Source: Deltaproteobacteria bacterium (GTDB lineage Bacteria > Myxococcota_A > UBA9160 > UBA4427). Taken from it: DNA of 64,000 bases. How positions within the stretch are numbered: position 1 is the first letter of the stretch; each line of letters begins with the position of its first letter. The notes beneath the pieces were generated by a model, which did not search any database, was not told the DNA's origin, and worked only from the letters and a program-made list of their open reading frames with translations. The stretch spans positions 62,001 to 126,000 of the forward strand of contig JADJOR010000024.1 in the NCBI GenBank assembly GCA_016713665.1, written 5' to 3'. A program made the position numbers and the translations under genes. Positions 17,581 to 27,106 of the stretch are shown here, piece after piece.

Positions 17581-19626
17581 TCTGCAGACGTCGAGCAGCG
17601 CCATCAGGGGCATCGCGTCCTTCGGCTCGCGCCGATCAGGGTCTTCAGCGTCTGCGTATCGAGCTCGAGGGTGCGCTTCGAAATGGGCGAGCACCGGGCG
17701 ATCAGGGCCTCGACCTGGCGCGCGCGAAAGAGCTCTTCCGGCGGCGGCGACGAGACCGCCCTGGCGCTCGAGATGGTGGGCGAGGCGCCCGCGCGGCTCG
17801 GGGTCGGCGCCGAGCGCCTCGGCGAGGACGCGCAGGGCAGGCGGCTCGAGGCCGGCCTCTTCGAGTCGGCGCAGGAGGCCTTCGCGGGGCGAGCCTGCTC
17901 TGGGGTCGAGGCGCGCGCGGAAATCGCGCGCCGGACGCGCTGCTCTTCGATCGAGGAAACCGGCCCGCCGCGGCCTCCCGTGCGACGAGCGCGGTCGCGA
18001 CCTCGCTCGGGACGTTGTCCGGGAGCCGGCCGGCGAGTGTCGCGCGGGGCATGCCGGCGGCAAGCGGATCCCTGGCATGGAATGCGTCGACCGGATGACG
18101 CGGAGCGTGTCCAGAGCCGGGCGGCCGCGGCGGGACCGACAACATGCGCTCGGCGCCGAGGCGGACGATGGTGGCCCTCGGTGCCGCCCGCGGCGGGCGG
18201 TCGAGGCCGCGTCGAGGCCGCCGCGAAGCGTCTCGCGCGCCATTGGCGGCGCGTCTGCCGTCAGGCCGGCGCGTCGATGCGGGCGAGCGGGCCTCCTCCT
18301 GCAAGCCGTGCGAGTCGGGGGCCCGTGCCCGACGGAATCGCCGTGGCGGCCGAGGCTGCCCCGATCGCTCCGGGCGAGCCGTGCGAGCTCTTCCGCGAGC
18401 CGCGGATCCCTGCGACGGCGATGGGGCGGGGCGACGTCGAGGATGCGGCCGCCGCCCTGGGTCGCCCCGACGCCCGCCTCCCGCGCGAAGCCGCGCACGA
18501 CGAAGCGATCGCCGGGCAGGAGATGGAGCGGCTCGCCCTCGACGTGGATGCGCGAAGCCGCGCTCGCCGGGGCCGATCGGATCGGCACCGATCGGGGCGA
18601 TGCGGGCGCGCCGCTCGGTGGTTCCCACGAGCAGCTCGACGGAGGTCGGGTCCTCGAGGAAGCGCTCGCTGCGAGCCAGTCGAGCTCCGCGTCGAAGAGC
18701 GTCGCGCGAGGAGCGCGCCCTCCTCGCGACCCGCGATCGCCGCACGCGACCTGATCGAGCGCGAGCCCCCGCAGATTCACGGCGTTCCGCGGCCGGACTC
18801 CGCCGCCGCGACCGCCTCGCCATGGCGCTCGAGCCCGCGGATCCGCGCCCGCCGCCCGCCCGGCTCGACGGAGACCGACCGGCCCGTCTCGAGGCGCCGC
18901 CCCGACCAGGTCCCGTCGCGATCGTCCGGAAGCCGTGCTTCTCGAAGACGCGATCGACGAAGAGCCGTGCGGGGCGCTCGTCGTCCCGCGCGGCCGGGGC
19001 GACCCTCGACCGCGTCACGACGGATCCCGCGACCCCGCCCTCGACCCGCGCTGACTCCTCCTCCACTCCTCTTCGACCAGCGCTTCGATCGCCGCCCGGA
19101 CGGCGTCGATGCCTCGCCGGTCCGCCGCGCTCGCCGCGAGGATCGGCGCGTCGGCAAAGGGCCCCGGGCGCAGCAGGTCGCGGACCTCCTCCTCCGCGAG
19201 CCCGCGCATCTCGGCGTCCGCCTGATCGCATTTGTTGAGGACGACGAGCCCGCGTGTCAGGCCCAATAGCTCGCAGATCGCGAGGTGCTCCCGGGTCTGG
19301 GGCATCACGCCTTCGTCGGCGGCGACGACGAGCAGCACGAGGTCGAGGCCCGAGGCGCCGGCCACCATCGTGCGCACGAAGCGCTCGTGGCCCGGCACGT
19401 CGACGACGGCGAGGCGCGCCCCGCCCTCGCAAGCTCGAGGTCGCGAAGCCGAGCTCGATCGTGATGCCGCGGGCCTTCTCCTCGGGGAGGCGGTCGGTGT
19501 CCTGGCCGGTCAGCGCGGACGAGCGCCGTCTTGCCGTGGTCGATGTGCCGGCGGTGCCGAGGACGAGGTTCGGCGGGTCGGCGCGCTCACGGGAAGGGAC
19601 TCGCCGTTCGGGGTCGCGCGCGCCAT
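17527..19626 (-). pseudogene. selB: Selenocysteine elongation factor SelB, frame disrupted
   Basis: SelB is the GTPase that brings Sec-tRNA to UGA codons. Pieces in several frames: 'NLVLGTAG' then 'HIDHGKT' once one missing C is restored (about 19540), 'LTGQDTDRLPEEKARGITIE', 'VVDVPGHERFVRTMVAGASG', 'VVAADEGVMPQTREHL', 'VVLNKCDQAD', domain II 'NLRGLALDQVA', and near the C-terminus 'TLKTLIGASR' plus 'KDAMPLMALLD', typical of the winged-helix domains that bind SECIS. Start ATG 19626 is 15 nt after the serS stop. Many one- or two-base losses in GC-rich DNA suggest sequence error. The exact 3' end is uncertain (17527 or slightly beyond). Confidence 0.82.
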
Positions 19627-19641
19627 TCCGGCTCGGGCCGC

Positions 19642-20926
19642 CTAACGCGGACCGATGTGATCCGTGCCGAGGTAGGGGGACGAGGGCCTTCGGGATCCGG
19701 ATGCTCCCGTCCTTCTGCTGGTGGTTCTCGAGGATGGCGACGAGCGCGCGGGCGTTCGCGATGGCGGTGCCGTTCAGCGTATGGACGAGCTCGTTCTTCT
19801 TGCCGTCGCCGCCGTCCTTCGTCCTTCGGAAGCGGACCTTCAGGCGACGGGCCTGGAAGTCGGTGCAGTTCGAGGTGCTCGTGATCTCGCCGAAGTCGCC
19901 CGACTCGCCGCGGGAGGGCATCCAGGCTTCGAGGTCGAACTTGCGATAGGCGGGTGCGCCGAGGTCGGCGCTCGCGATGTCGATCACGCGATAGGGGATC
20001 TCGAGGGCGTCGAAGATCTTGCGTTCGAGGCGGAGCAGCTCCTGATGCTGCGCCTCCGGAGTCTTCGGGGCGGCAGAAGACGAACACCTCGACCTTGCTG
20101 AATTGATGGACGCGGTAGAGCCCGCGGCTCTCACGGCCGTGGGCGCCCGCCTCGGTCCGGAAGCAATGGGAGACGCCGGCGAGCTTCAGCGGCAGCTCGT
20201 CTTCGGAGAAGATCGAGTCGGCGTACATGCCGCCGAGGGTGATCTCGGCGGTGCCGATCAGGCAGAGGTCGTGGCCGGCGACGGGTAGATCTGGCTCTCC
20301 TCGCCGCGGGGCTGAAGCCGACCCCTCGATCACGTCGGGCCGCGCCAGATCCGGCGTCACGATCGGCACGAAGCCCTCGGGCACGATCTGGTCGAGGGCG
20401 GAGCGCTGGAGCGCGAGCTCGAGCAGCGCGCCTCACGCTTCGGGTAGTAGAACTTCTGGCCCGCGACCTTTGCCGCGCGCTCGAAGTCGACGAGATCAAG
20501 GGCGGTCGCGAGTTTCAGGTGATCCGCGGGTGGGAAGTCGAATTTCGCGGGGGTCCCAGGTCGCGAGGACCTTGAAGTCGGCTTCGCCGCCGCGGGGCGA
20601 TTCGGGATGCAGGAAGTTCGGGAGCCCGCGCAGCGCCGCCTCGAGCTCGGTCTCCGGCGAGGCGCAGCGTTTCTTCCTGGGCCGCGACCTCATCCTTGAG
20701 GCGGCGACCCTCGACGGTATGCGCATCGCGCGCGGCGGGGTCGAGCTTCTGCTTGCCGGCCTTCTGATGCTCGTTGCGCTGGCGATTCGTCTCGTTGAGG
20801 GCGGTCCGCAGGGCGTTCGTCCGGCGGTTGAGCGCGATCGTGCCGTCGACGTCGGCCGGGAAATGACGCCTGGCAGCTCCGGACGATCTCGTCGCGGCGT
20901 TCTTCGAGGAGGCGGGGATCGATCAT
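19642..20926 (-). pseudogene. serS: Seryl-tRNA synthetase, frame disrupted
   Basis: The class II synthetase that charges tRNA-Ser and, in Sec-using bacteria, tRNA-Sec. It starts at ATG 20926 (MIDPRLLEERRDEIVR) and can be followed through the N-terminal coiled-coil arm, motif 1 region 'EGFVPIVTPDLARPDVIEG', 'IGTAEITLGGMYADSI', motif 2 'GVSHCFRTEAGAHGRE', 'GLYRVHQFSKVEVFVF', and motif 3 'HTLNGTAIANARALVAILEN'. About six frame changes are needed. The final one, an extra C near 19665, restores 'VPYLGTDHIGPR' and a TAG at 19642. Total length is then near 430 residues, normal for SerRS. Being essential, the gene is most likely intact in the cell, making sequence error the better explanation. Confidence 0.9.
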
Positions 20927-21236
20927 GGGCGTAGGGAAGCACACGCTCTCTCTGGCGGCGAGGGGATGGGACGACTCGATGCATGTCGAGCAAGCGTGGG
21001 ATGCTTCCCATCGCGGGCAGGGCCGTTCGGATCGACCGCTGCGTCTCGTCCGGACTCGCGGGCGTGCGACACGCCGGCTCTCCGAGCCGCCGGGTCGAGT
21101 CTCCCCGGGTGCGCGCTTGCGCATCTCGCGTGGCGGCTGGCCGTGGAGGAGCGTTCACGACTCGATCAGGACGCCGCGTGCCGGAATGCTCCTGAGCGGC
21201 CGACGCACGGCCCCGTCCGGTCCCGGCGGATGATTC
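20927..21236. other. Gene-free stretch between serS and the IS91 remnant
   Basis: 310 bases of GC-rich sequence. I looked for a tRNA (Ser or Sec) on both strands and found no cloverleaf with a matching T-arm. The serS promoter should lie here but no clear -35/-10 pair stands out. It probably includes the 5' flank of the mobile element. Confidence 0.4.
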
Positions 21237-22919
21237 GCCTTCGCCGACTACGCCCGCCACGAGCCCGAGAAGACGCTCCTCCACGAAGTGGTTCGTGGAG
21301 AGCTCGAGCCGTTCATGGCGCGGGCTCGCTCCCGCGGGCGCGCCGGTCGCCCGCTTCGTCGAGCGCGAGATCCGCGCCTATCTCGAGTGCGGCATCTCGC
21401 GCACGGGTTCATCCGGGTCCATTGTGATGGATGTGGATGCGACCGCGTGGTCGCCTTCTCGTGCAAAGGCCGCGGCTTCTGCCCGTCCTGCGGCGGTCGC
21501 CGCATGGCCGGACACCGCGGCCCACCTCGTCGACCGCGTTCTGCCGGAGGTCCCGATCCGGCAGTGGGTCCTCACGCTTCCCTATCCGCTTCCGGTATCG
21601 CTGGCCTGGAATGCGAAGCTCACGACCGAGGTCCTGCGATGCTTCCTGCGTTCCACTTTCGCCGATCAGCGACGCCGGGCGAGAGCGCTATGCGGGATCC
21701 GCAGGGGCCAATGCGGCTCGGTCACGTTCATCCAGCGCTTCGGGTCGGCGCTCAACCTGGCGCCGCATTTCCATACCTCGTGCTGGATGGCGTCTATCCG
21801 GGTCCTTCGCATCGCCCGGGCGACTTCGTGGCCCTGCCGCCTCCGGAGACCGAGGACGTCGCGCGCGTATTGGCGGGGACTGCCATCCGGATCCGGCAAC
21901 GGCTCGAGCGAACCGGGGCGGGGGATGACGCCGATCCGCTTGCGGAGGACGATCCCCTGATGGCCGCGCTCGGAGCGGCCTCGATCCGCTCCCGCATCGC
22001 GACGGGACCCGAGGCAGGCGAGCCGTGGCGACGCCTCGGCGATCGGGTCGAGCCGGTCGGAGAAGACGAGGCGGGCGTCGAGGCGAGGGCCCAGGTTCCG
22101 CCCCGCTGCGTTCGCCAGGGCGGCATGAGCCTGCACGCCGACGTCGCCGTTCCGGCTCGGGATCGACAGCGCCTCGAGCGGCTCTGTCGTTATGTCGCCC
22201 GCCCGCCGCTGGCCCTCGGCCGACTCGAGGAGATGACGGACGGACGGATCGCCTATCGCCTCAAGACACCCTGGCGAGACGGGACGACCCACGTCGTGAT
22301 GGAGCGGCGGGAGCTGCTCGAGCGATTGGCGCCGCTGATCCCGCCGCCGAGGGCGCATCAGGTCCGGTATCACGGCGTGCTCGCACCGTGTGCGAGCGGG
22401 CGGGATCGGGTCGTGGCGGCGGGGAGCGGCACCGAGGAGACGACGTCGAGCGCCTGGTCCGCTGCAGAATCGGAGGCCGGGTCGACCGTCGCCCGGACCG
22501 TCGTCGTCGGCCCGGGTGATGGGGGAGGGGAGAGCGAGGTGTTCGTCGATCGTGCCGTCTCCCTCTTAGAGACTCCAGGAAGAGGGCATGCACAGCGAGA
22601 GGAATTGCGACCTCGCCGGATCGCCTGGGCGGAACTGCTGAAACGCGTCTTCGAGGTCGACGCGCTTCGCTGTCCGAAATGTGGCGGACGGATGCGACTC
22701 CTCGCCGCCATCACGGAGGCGAGCGTCGCGCAAAGGATCCTCGAGCGTCTGGCGCTCCCACCTCGGGCTCCGCCGCTCGCAACAGCCGACGCGATCGAAC
22801 AGGGGCCTGAGCCGGACGATCGGGCGTCCGAGGGGACGTTTGTCGAGAGACAATCCGATCCGGGGTGGGAGTTCGACCAATCGGCCGACGAACCTCCGAT
22901 CGAGGACGAGGGCGCCTGA
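21237..22919 (+). pseudogene. IS91-family transposase (Y2/HUH type), frame disrupted
   Basis: A rolling-circle transposase. The N-terminal 'FADYARHEPEKTLLHEVV' leads to a zinc domain 'FIRVHCDGCGCDRVV' / 'FSCKGRGFCPSCGGRRMA', then 'VPIRQWVLTLPYP', 'LAWNAKLTTEVLRCFL', 'GSVTFIQRFGSALNLAPHFH', then 'LVLDGVYP', and later 'RLCRYVARPPLA' and 'YRLKTPWRDGTTHVV', all typical of IS91 transposases, ending with a second Cys pair 'LRCPKCGGRMRLLA'. The chain passes through frames 0 and 1 at least four times before about 21800, then stays open to 22919. With these shifts it is unlikely to be active as written. The C-terminal part has an insert (about 22390-22600) of low similarity. Confidence 0.87.
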
Positions 22920-23051
22920 TCGGCATGGCCGAGTCGGGGACTCATCGAATCCCGGATCCGGTAGGTCGGGGATTCCATTGCTCGCGATAGGGATGTCCCG
23001 GGGGCGGCGCAGGATCGGTAGCTCGTTGGTCGGCGGGAAAGCTTGAATTCG

Positions 23052-23127
23052 CCCCGGACCGAGTCCAGTTGACCTAATGACCCTTACCGGCGGCAGGGAA
23101 ATGGCCTCTTGTCCATCCTACGCGCCA
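23052..23127. repeat. 76-bp dispersed repeat, copy 1
   Basis: Identical over 76 bp to copy 2 (40204-40279). It begins CCCCGGACC and ends CTACGCGCCA. It contains a small hairpin GGAC-CGA-GTCC at its left edge and the core 'CCTTACCGGCGGCAGGGAA'. Flanks differ completely between copies, so the edges are sharp. Confidence 0.9.
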
Positions 23128-23172
23128 GCGAAAGTGCGCTGGGCCGGGTGATCGACGATCGGATCTTCGCGA

Positions 23173-23670
23173 TCAATCCTTCATCGCAGCTCGCTGTCGG
23201 CGCACGGGGGTCGACCCGCGCCGCTTGCCGGGTACCGCCGCCGATTCGATCGGGAGCGCCGATCGCATCGAGCTCGGTCGCACGAGTTCTCCGATGCGGA
23301 CGCTCTCGAGTTCCTCGAAGAAGGCGTCGTTGGCACGCATGAGCAAGGACGAAAGCCCACAAATCGGCAGGATCGGGCAGGTATTCGAAGCCGGGTCGAA
23401 GCACTCGACGAGGAGCTGAGGCTCGAGGTTGCGGACGACGCTGCCGACGGACGACTCGCGGGTCGACGGGACGAATCGCACGCCCCCGTGCGCGCCCCGC
23501 TTCGCCTCGATGTAGCCGAGTTCGCAGAGACGGCGAACGACCTTGAGCAGATGCTCTTGCGAGACGCGAAAGACTCCGGCGATCACCTCGGTCGTGACGA
23601 ATTCGTCCTCGCGACTGGCGAGATACATCAGCAGCCGCAGCCCGTAGTCGGTGAACTGGGTGAGCCGCAT
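23173..23670 (-). CDS. nsrR: NsrR-type Rrf2 transcriptional repressor
   Basis: A 165-residue Rrf2-family regulator. The winged helix has the family N-terminus 'MRLTQFTDYGLRLLMYLA' and recognition region 'VSQEHLLKVVRRLCELGYIE'. A three-Cys cluster C-x7-C-x5-C ('ECFDPASNTCPILPIC') would hold an Fe-S cluster. These features fit NsrR, which senses nitric oxide, better than IscR. The start is at 23670. It is divergent from the cytochrome/MCO/NirK genes with a palindrome in the gap, so it most likely controls them and itself. The last 25 residues are Arg-rich and unlike the family; the stop lies close to repeat copy 1, so the original end may have been altered. Confidence 0.87.
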   Translation of the reverse strand: MRLTQFTDYGLRLLMYLASREDEFVTTEVIAGVFRVSQEHLLKVVRRLCELGYIEAKRGAHGGVRFVPSTRESSVGSVVRNLEPQLLVECFDPASNTCPILPICGLSSLLMRANDAFFEELESVRIGELVRPSSMRSALPIESAAVPGKRRGSTPVRRQRAAMKD

Positions 23671-23710
23671 GACAAAGAGCCCCCTGTGGGTTGACAGCTC
23701 GCCTCTAATT

Positions 23711-23729
23711 GTAGTATTTCGATTACTAC
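23711..23729. promoter_or_regulatory. Candidate NsrR operator in the divergent promoter
   Basis: GTAGTA-N7-TACTAC, within a wider symmetric AT-rich block (about 23707-23732), lies 40 bp from the nsrR start and just upstream of the cytochrome c gene. It is the most AT-rich spot in a GC-rich neighbourhood. Position and symmetry suggest the binding site of the adjacent Rrf2 regulator; it is not identical to the E. coli NsrR consensus. Confidence 0.5.
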
Positions 23730-23750
23730 TTTAATCGTCGTGGGCACCGC

Positions 23751-24527
23751 ATGGCGATCTCCCCGACGTGCTCATCGGAAATCGGGAGGCGATCAATTGT
23801 CGAGAATAGAACGCCACTTTCGCGGCATCAATCGATCGACTGCCTCGCGCGGGTGGGGCTCTGCGGAATTCTCGCGGTCATCGCCGTCACCCCGATCCAA
23901 GCCCGGAGCGACGTGCTCGAGGAGCTCGGATGTGCCGGTTGCCATCAACTCGAGCCCATCCCCCGAGCGGAACGGACGCTCGCGAGGTTCGCCGCGCGCA
24001 AGGGGCCCGACCTCTTCTATGCAGGCAGCAAATATCGGCCCGAGTGGCTCCGCTCCTGGCTCGCCGATCCGAAACCGATCCGCCCCGCCGGAATCCGGCC
24101 TTTCGAGCTCACCTCCTCTTCGGAAACGGGTGATGTACTCGCCGCTGCTCCGGCTCCGCACCCCACCGTTCCGTCCAATCGCATCGGCTCCGTCGTCTCG
24201 GCCCTCGAATCGCGCGATTGGGGGTCTGAGCTGCTCCCGAATCCAGCCCCTGCTCCAGCGCAGGTCCCGCGAATGCTCGCCGAACTCAATTTCGTGAAGT
24301 TCAAGGGCTGCGGCTCCTGCCACCGGACGACCGCAAGTGGTCCACCGCTCTCCGGTCCGGACCTCATGGACGGCTGGTCGAGGCTGCAACCCGCCTTTCT
24401 TGCCGCGTACATCGCGAATCCCCAGAACTGGGATCCCGTCGCCCCCATGCCGGGCTATGCGCTCCAGCCCATCGAGGTCGGCAAGTTGATGGAATACCTG
24501 CGACTGCTGAGCCAGGAGGCAAGATGA
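23751..24527 (+). CDS. Periplasmic dihaem cytochrome c
   Basis: A 258-residue protein with two haem-binding motifs, CAGCH (61-65) and CGSCH (187-191). A hydrophobic export segment (about 33-49) is preceded by an unusually long N-region; ATG 23751 has no ribosome site, so the true start may be elsewhere, but no better in-frame start is seen. A Met near the end ('APMPGY') may be a distal haem ligand. The middle is Pro/Ala-rich, linking two small cytochrome c domains. It overlaps the next gene by ATGA and is probably the electron donor to the multicopper oxidase or NirK; that role is inference. Confidence 0.85.
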   Translation: MAISPTCSSEIGRRSIVENRTPLSRHQSIDCLARVGLCGILAVIAVTPIQARSDVLEELGCAGCHQLEPIPRAERTLARFAARKGPDLFYAGSKYRPEWLRSWLADPKPIRPAGIRPFELTSSSETGDVLAAAPAPHPTVPSNRIGSVVSALESRDWGSELLPNPAPAPAQVPRMLAELNFVKFKGCGSCHRTTASGPPLSGPDLMDGWSRLQPAFLAAYIANPQNWDPVAPMPGYALQPIEVGKLMEYLRLLSQEAR

Positions 24528-26053
24528 TGGCGAGTCGTCACCGAATCGCAGTCTGGATCTCATTCGCGATCGTCTGGTCCGGCTCGGCTGCGGCTGCCGA
24601 CGGCGACGGCGCGGCGCTGATCTATCGAACCTATTGCACCGCCTGTCACGGACTCTCCGGGAACGGCAAGGGATTGAACGTCCCGGCGCTCGCAGTGCAG
24701 CCGCGCGACCACACCGACTCCCGGGAAATGGCGACCCGCAGCGACCAGGAGCTCTTCGATGCGATCACCGGCGGCGGGCCGGCCGTCGGCAAATCCGTCC
24801 TGATGCCGCCCTGGCGGGCGCTCTTGAGCGACGATCAAGTCTGGTCGCTCGTCCGTCATCTACGAGAGCTCTCGAACACTTCGCCCTCCGACTCCGGAAT
24901 CGAGCTCGCTTCCGCAGCAGCGCGCGAGCCCGCCAAGGTACCGGGACCCGCCGGCCAGAATCCGACCCTGCCGAGCCAGCCGCCAACGCCCGCCGCGCTC
25001 CCTGCCTCCGCTCCCGCCACCGCGAACGAGAGCGACGTCGTCGCACCGCCGCCGCCCGCCGCCCTGAAGAAGAAGTATCGCAAGAGCGTGCTGCGCGAGT
25101 TCGAGATCCGGGTCGAGGAGACCGAAGTCGAGGTCGCGCCGGGATTCACGGCCAAGGTCTGGGCCTTCAACGGTCAGGTGCCAGGCCCCCTGCTTCGAGT
25201 CCGCGAGGGCGACGAGGTCAAGGTGAAATTCGTGAACCTGACGACGATGGACCACACCATCCACTGGCACGGCATGCACCAGCAGGGCACCTGGCAGAGC
25301 GACGGCGTCCCGAACGTGACCCAGCTGCCCGTGCCGCCGGGCGGCAGCTTCACCTACCACTTCATCGCGACCCGACCCGGCACCCTCTGGTACCACTGCC
25401 ACGTCAACGTCGCGGAACACATCGCGATCCGCGGCATGTGGGGCCCGTTCGTCGTCGATCCGCTCGAGCGCACCGACCTCGAGAAGAAGGTCACGAAAGA
25501 CGCCATCCTCATGTTCTCGGGCTGGAATTCGAAGCTCGCCGATCGTTACGGCGTGGGCGGTCATCCCGCCGAAGTCCGCGACTACTACTCGATCAATGCC
25601 AAGTCGTTCCCGTTGACGCAGCCCCTTCGCGTGAAGAAGGGCGACATCGTTCGCCTGCGTCTCTTCGGTGCGGGCGCTGAAGCCGGATTCCACCTCCACG
25701 GACACGACGTGCTCGTCACCCACAAAGATGGTCTCCCCTTGCCCGCGCCGTACCGGGCGGACGTCGTCCATGTCGAACAAGGCGAGCGATACGACCTGAT
25801 CGTCGAGATGGACAATCCGGGCCTCTGGATCACGCACGACCACGTCGACGACCACGTGACGAACGCCGGCAAGGACATGGGCGGCTCGATGATGATCTTC
25901 GAGTACGAAGAGATCGAGAAGCCCGACTGGTACGTCTGGAAGGACAAACATTTCGACCCGGATTTCTACTACTCGGAGAGCCTCACGAAGGGCCCAGGAC
26001 TCTTCGACCACCCGGGCTTCCGAGGGACCGACCCCCTCAATACCCGCCCCTGA
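24524..26053 (+). CDS. Cytochrome c - two-domain multicopper oxidase fusion
   Basis: A 509-residue exported protein. The signal peptide ends near residue 25, a monohaem cytochrome c domain has CTACH (38-42), and a Pro/Ala linker (about 130-180) leads to two cupredoxin domains. Domain 1 has H-W-H (247-249) and the complete type 1 copper set 'YHCHVNVAEHIAIRGM' (His291, Cys292, His293, His299, Met305). Domain 2 has H-L-H-G-H (390-394) and H-D-H-x3-H (438-444), where Asp439 replaces the usual Cys, so no blue copper there. This is the two-domain laccase-like plan, which forms trimers with T2/T3 sites between subunits. The attached haem domain would feed electrons directly. Its substrate (Cu+, nitrite or another) is unknown. 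AGGAGG precedes the start. Confidence 0.92.
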   Translation: MMASRHRIAVWISFAIVWSGSAAAADGDGAALIYRTYCTACHGLSGNGKGLNVPALAVQPRDHTDSREMATRSDQELFDAITGGGPAVGKSVLMPPWRALLSDDQVWSLVRHLRELSNTSPSDSGIELASAAAREPAKVPGPAGQNPTLPSQPPTPAALPASAPATANESDVVAPPPPAALKKKYRKSVLREFEIRVEETEVEVAPGFTAKVWAFNGQVPGPLLRVREGDEVKVKFVNLTTMDHTIHWHGMHQQGTWQSDGVPNVTQLPVPPGGSFTYHFIATRPGTLWYHCHVNVAEHIAIRGMWGPFVVDPLERTDLEKKVTKDAILMFSGWNSKLADRYGVGGHPAEVRDYYSINAKSFPLTQPLRVKKGDIVRLRLFGAGAEAGFHLHGHDVLVTHKDGLPLPAPYRADVVHVEQGERYDLIVEMDNPGLWITHDHVDDHVTNAGKDMGGSMMIFEYEEIEKPDWYVWKDKHFDPDFYYSESLTKGPGLFDHPGFRGTDPLNTRP

Positions 26054-26121
26054 TTCGGACGTCTCTCCGAGCCGCAAGGGCGGCAACGGAACGGCTCCCA
26101 AGACCGAGGAACAAGAACGGC

Positions 26122-27063
26122 ATGCAACTCTTTCTTCGCAGCCTCTCTGCAATCGCGCTCCTGTTGGCGATCTCGACCCCAGCACACGCCAAGACGGTGA
26201 ACGTCGCAATGACCGTCAAAGAGGTCGACCTCCCCGTCGACAACAAGGGCACCGTCCAGACGATGTGGACCTATGACGGAACCATTCCCGGACCGATCGT
26301 CAGGGTCACCGAAGGCGACACAGTCAAATTCACGCTCACGAACGATCCGGCCAACAAGAACAGCCACTCGATGGATTTCCACGCCGCGATCGTCGACGTG
26401 CTCGACGAATTCGCGGAGATCAAGCCCGGCGGAACCAAGAACTTCAGCTTCGAGGCGAAGTATCCGGGCGCCTTCATCTACCACTGCGGTGCATCGTCGA
26501 TGGCGGAGCACATCTCGCGAGGCATGTACGGAGTCATCATCGGCGATCCCAAGGAGGGCTTCTCGGCCGCCTACCCCAAACCCGACCGCGAGTACGTGCT
26601 CGTCCAGGGTGATCTCTTCCGCCAGGGCACGTCCGTGGACGATCTGCTCGACGGCAAGAACTGGATCGGCGCACTGATCAACGGAAAGGTCTTCCGATAC
26701 GACCCCGTCCACGACTCGAATGCGAGTGAAACCCTGCAGGCCAAACCGGGGGAACGCGTGCGGATCTTCTACGTGAACGCAGGGATCAACGATTCCGTGG
26801 CCCTTCATCCGATCGCGGGAATCTGGGACCGCGTCTACGACCACGGCAATCCGCGCAACGTCACCGAAGGCGTCCAGACGTTCCTGATCCCGCCAGCCTC
26901 CGCCGCGACCTTCGACCTCTTGACGCCGGCCGGCCGCGCGAGCAACAACGCAATCGTCGATCACGCGATGCGCCGGGCGCTTCGTGGTGCCATCAGCGTC
27001 CTGATGACGAACGAAGACGCAGATCCGACGCTCGGTCGCGGCGATCGAATCCTGGTCCGCTGA
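26122..27063 (+). CDS. nirK: Copper-containing nitrite reductase NirK
   Basis: A periplasmic enzyme reducing nitrite to nitric oxide; 313 residues with a signal peptide cut near AHA-KT. Type 1 copper ligands are seen as His82, Cys122, His130 and Met135 ('YHCGASSMAEHISRGM'). Type 2 ligands are His87 in 'MDFHAA', His121 and His281 ('IVDHAMRRAL'). The catalytic Asp (Asp85) and His (His229, 'ALHPIAGIWDR') are both present, so it should be active. It is shorter than AniA/AcNirK and has the compact tower loop of the smaller NirK clade. It follows the MCO fusion by 68 nt. Control by the nearby NsrR-type regulator is likely. Confidence 0.92.
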   Translation: MQLFLRSLSAIALLLAISTPAHAKTVNVAMTVKEVDLPVDNKGTVQTMWTYDGTIPGPIVRVTEGDTVKFTLTNDPANKNSHSMDFHAAIVDVLDEFAEIKPGGTKNFSFEAKYPGAFIYHCGASSMAEHISRGMYGVIIGDPKEGFSAAYPKPDREYVLVQGDLFRQGTSVDDLLDGKNWIGALINGKVFRYDPVHDSNASETLQAKPGERVRIFYVNAGINDSVALHPIAGIWDRVYDHGNPRNVTEGVQTFLIPPASAATFDLLTPAGRASNNAIVDHAMRRALRGAISVLMTNEDADPTLGRGDRILVR

Positions 27064-27106
27064 CTCACCATCTTCCCGAAGGTGGGACGGGCGCCGAGAC
27101 GAAATC

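Larger units (their letters stand above)
21237..23127 (+). mobile_element. Putative IS91-like element, transposase plus downstream 76-bp end
   Basis: The unit runs from the transposase N-terminus to the end of repeat copy 1, which begins 132 bp after the transposase stop, about where the oriIS end of IS91-type elements lies. The left end (terIS) was not identified. Linking the repeat to the element is inference from position only. The next gene after the repeat is the nsrR island. Confidence 0.45.

Noticed and set aside
20927..21236. A tRNA-Sec or tRNA-Ser beside serS
   Set aside because: No acceptor/T-arm pairing and no anticodon context found on either strand.
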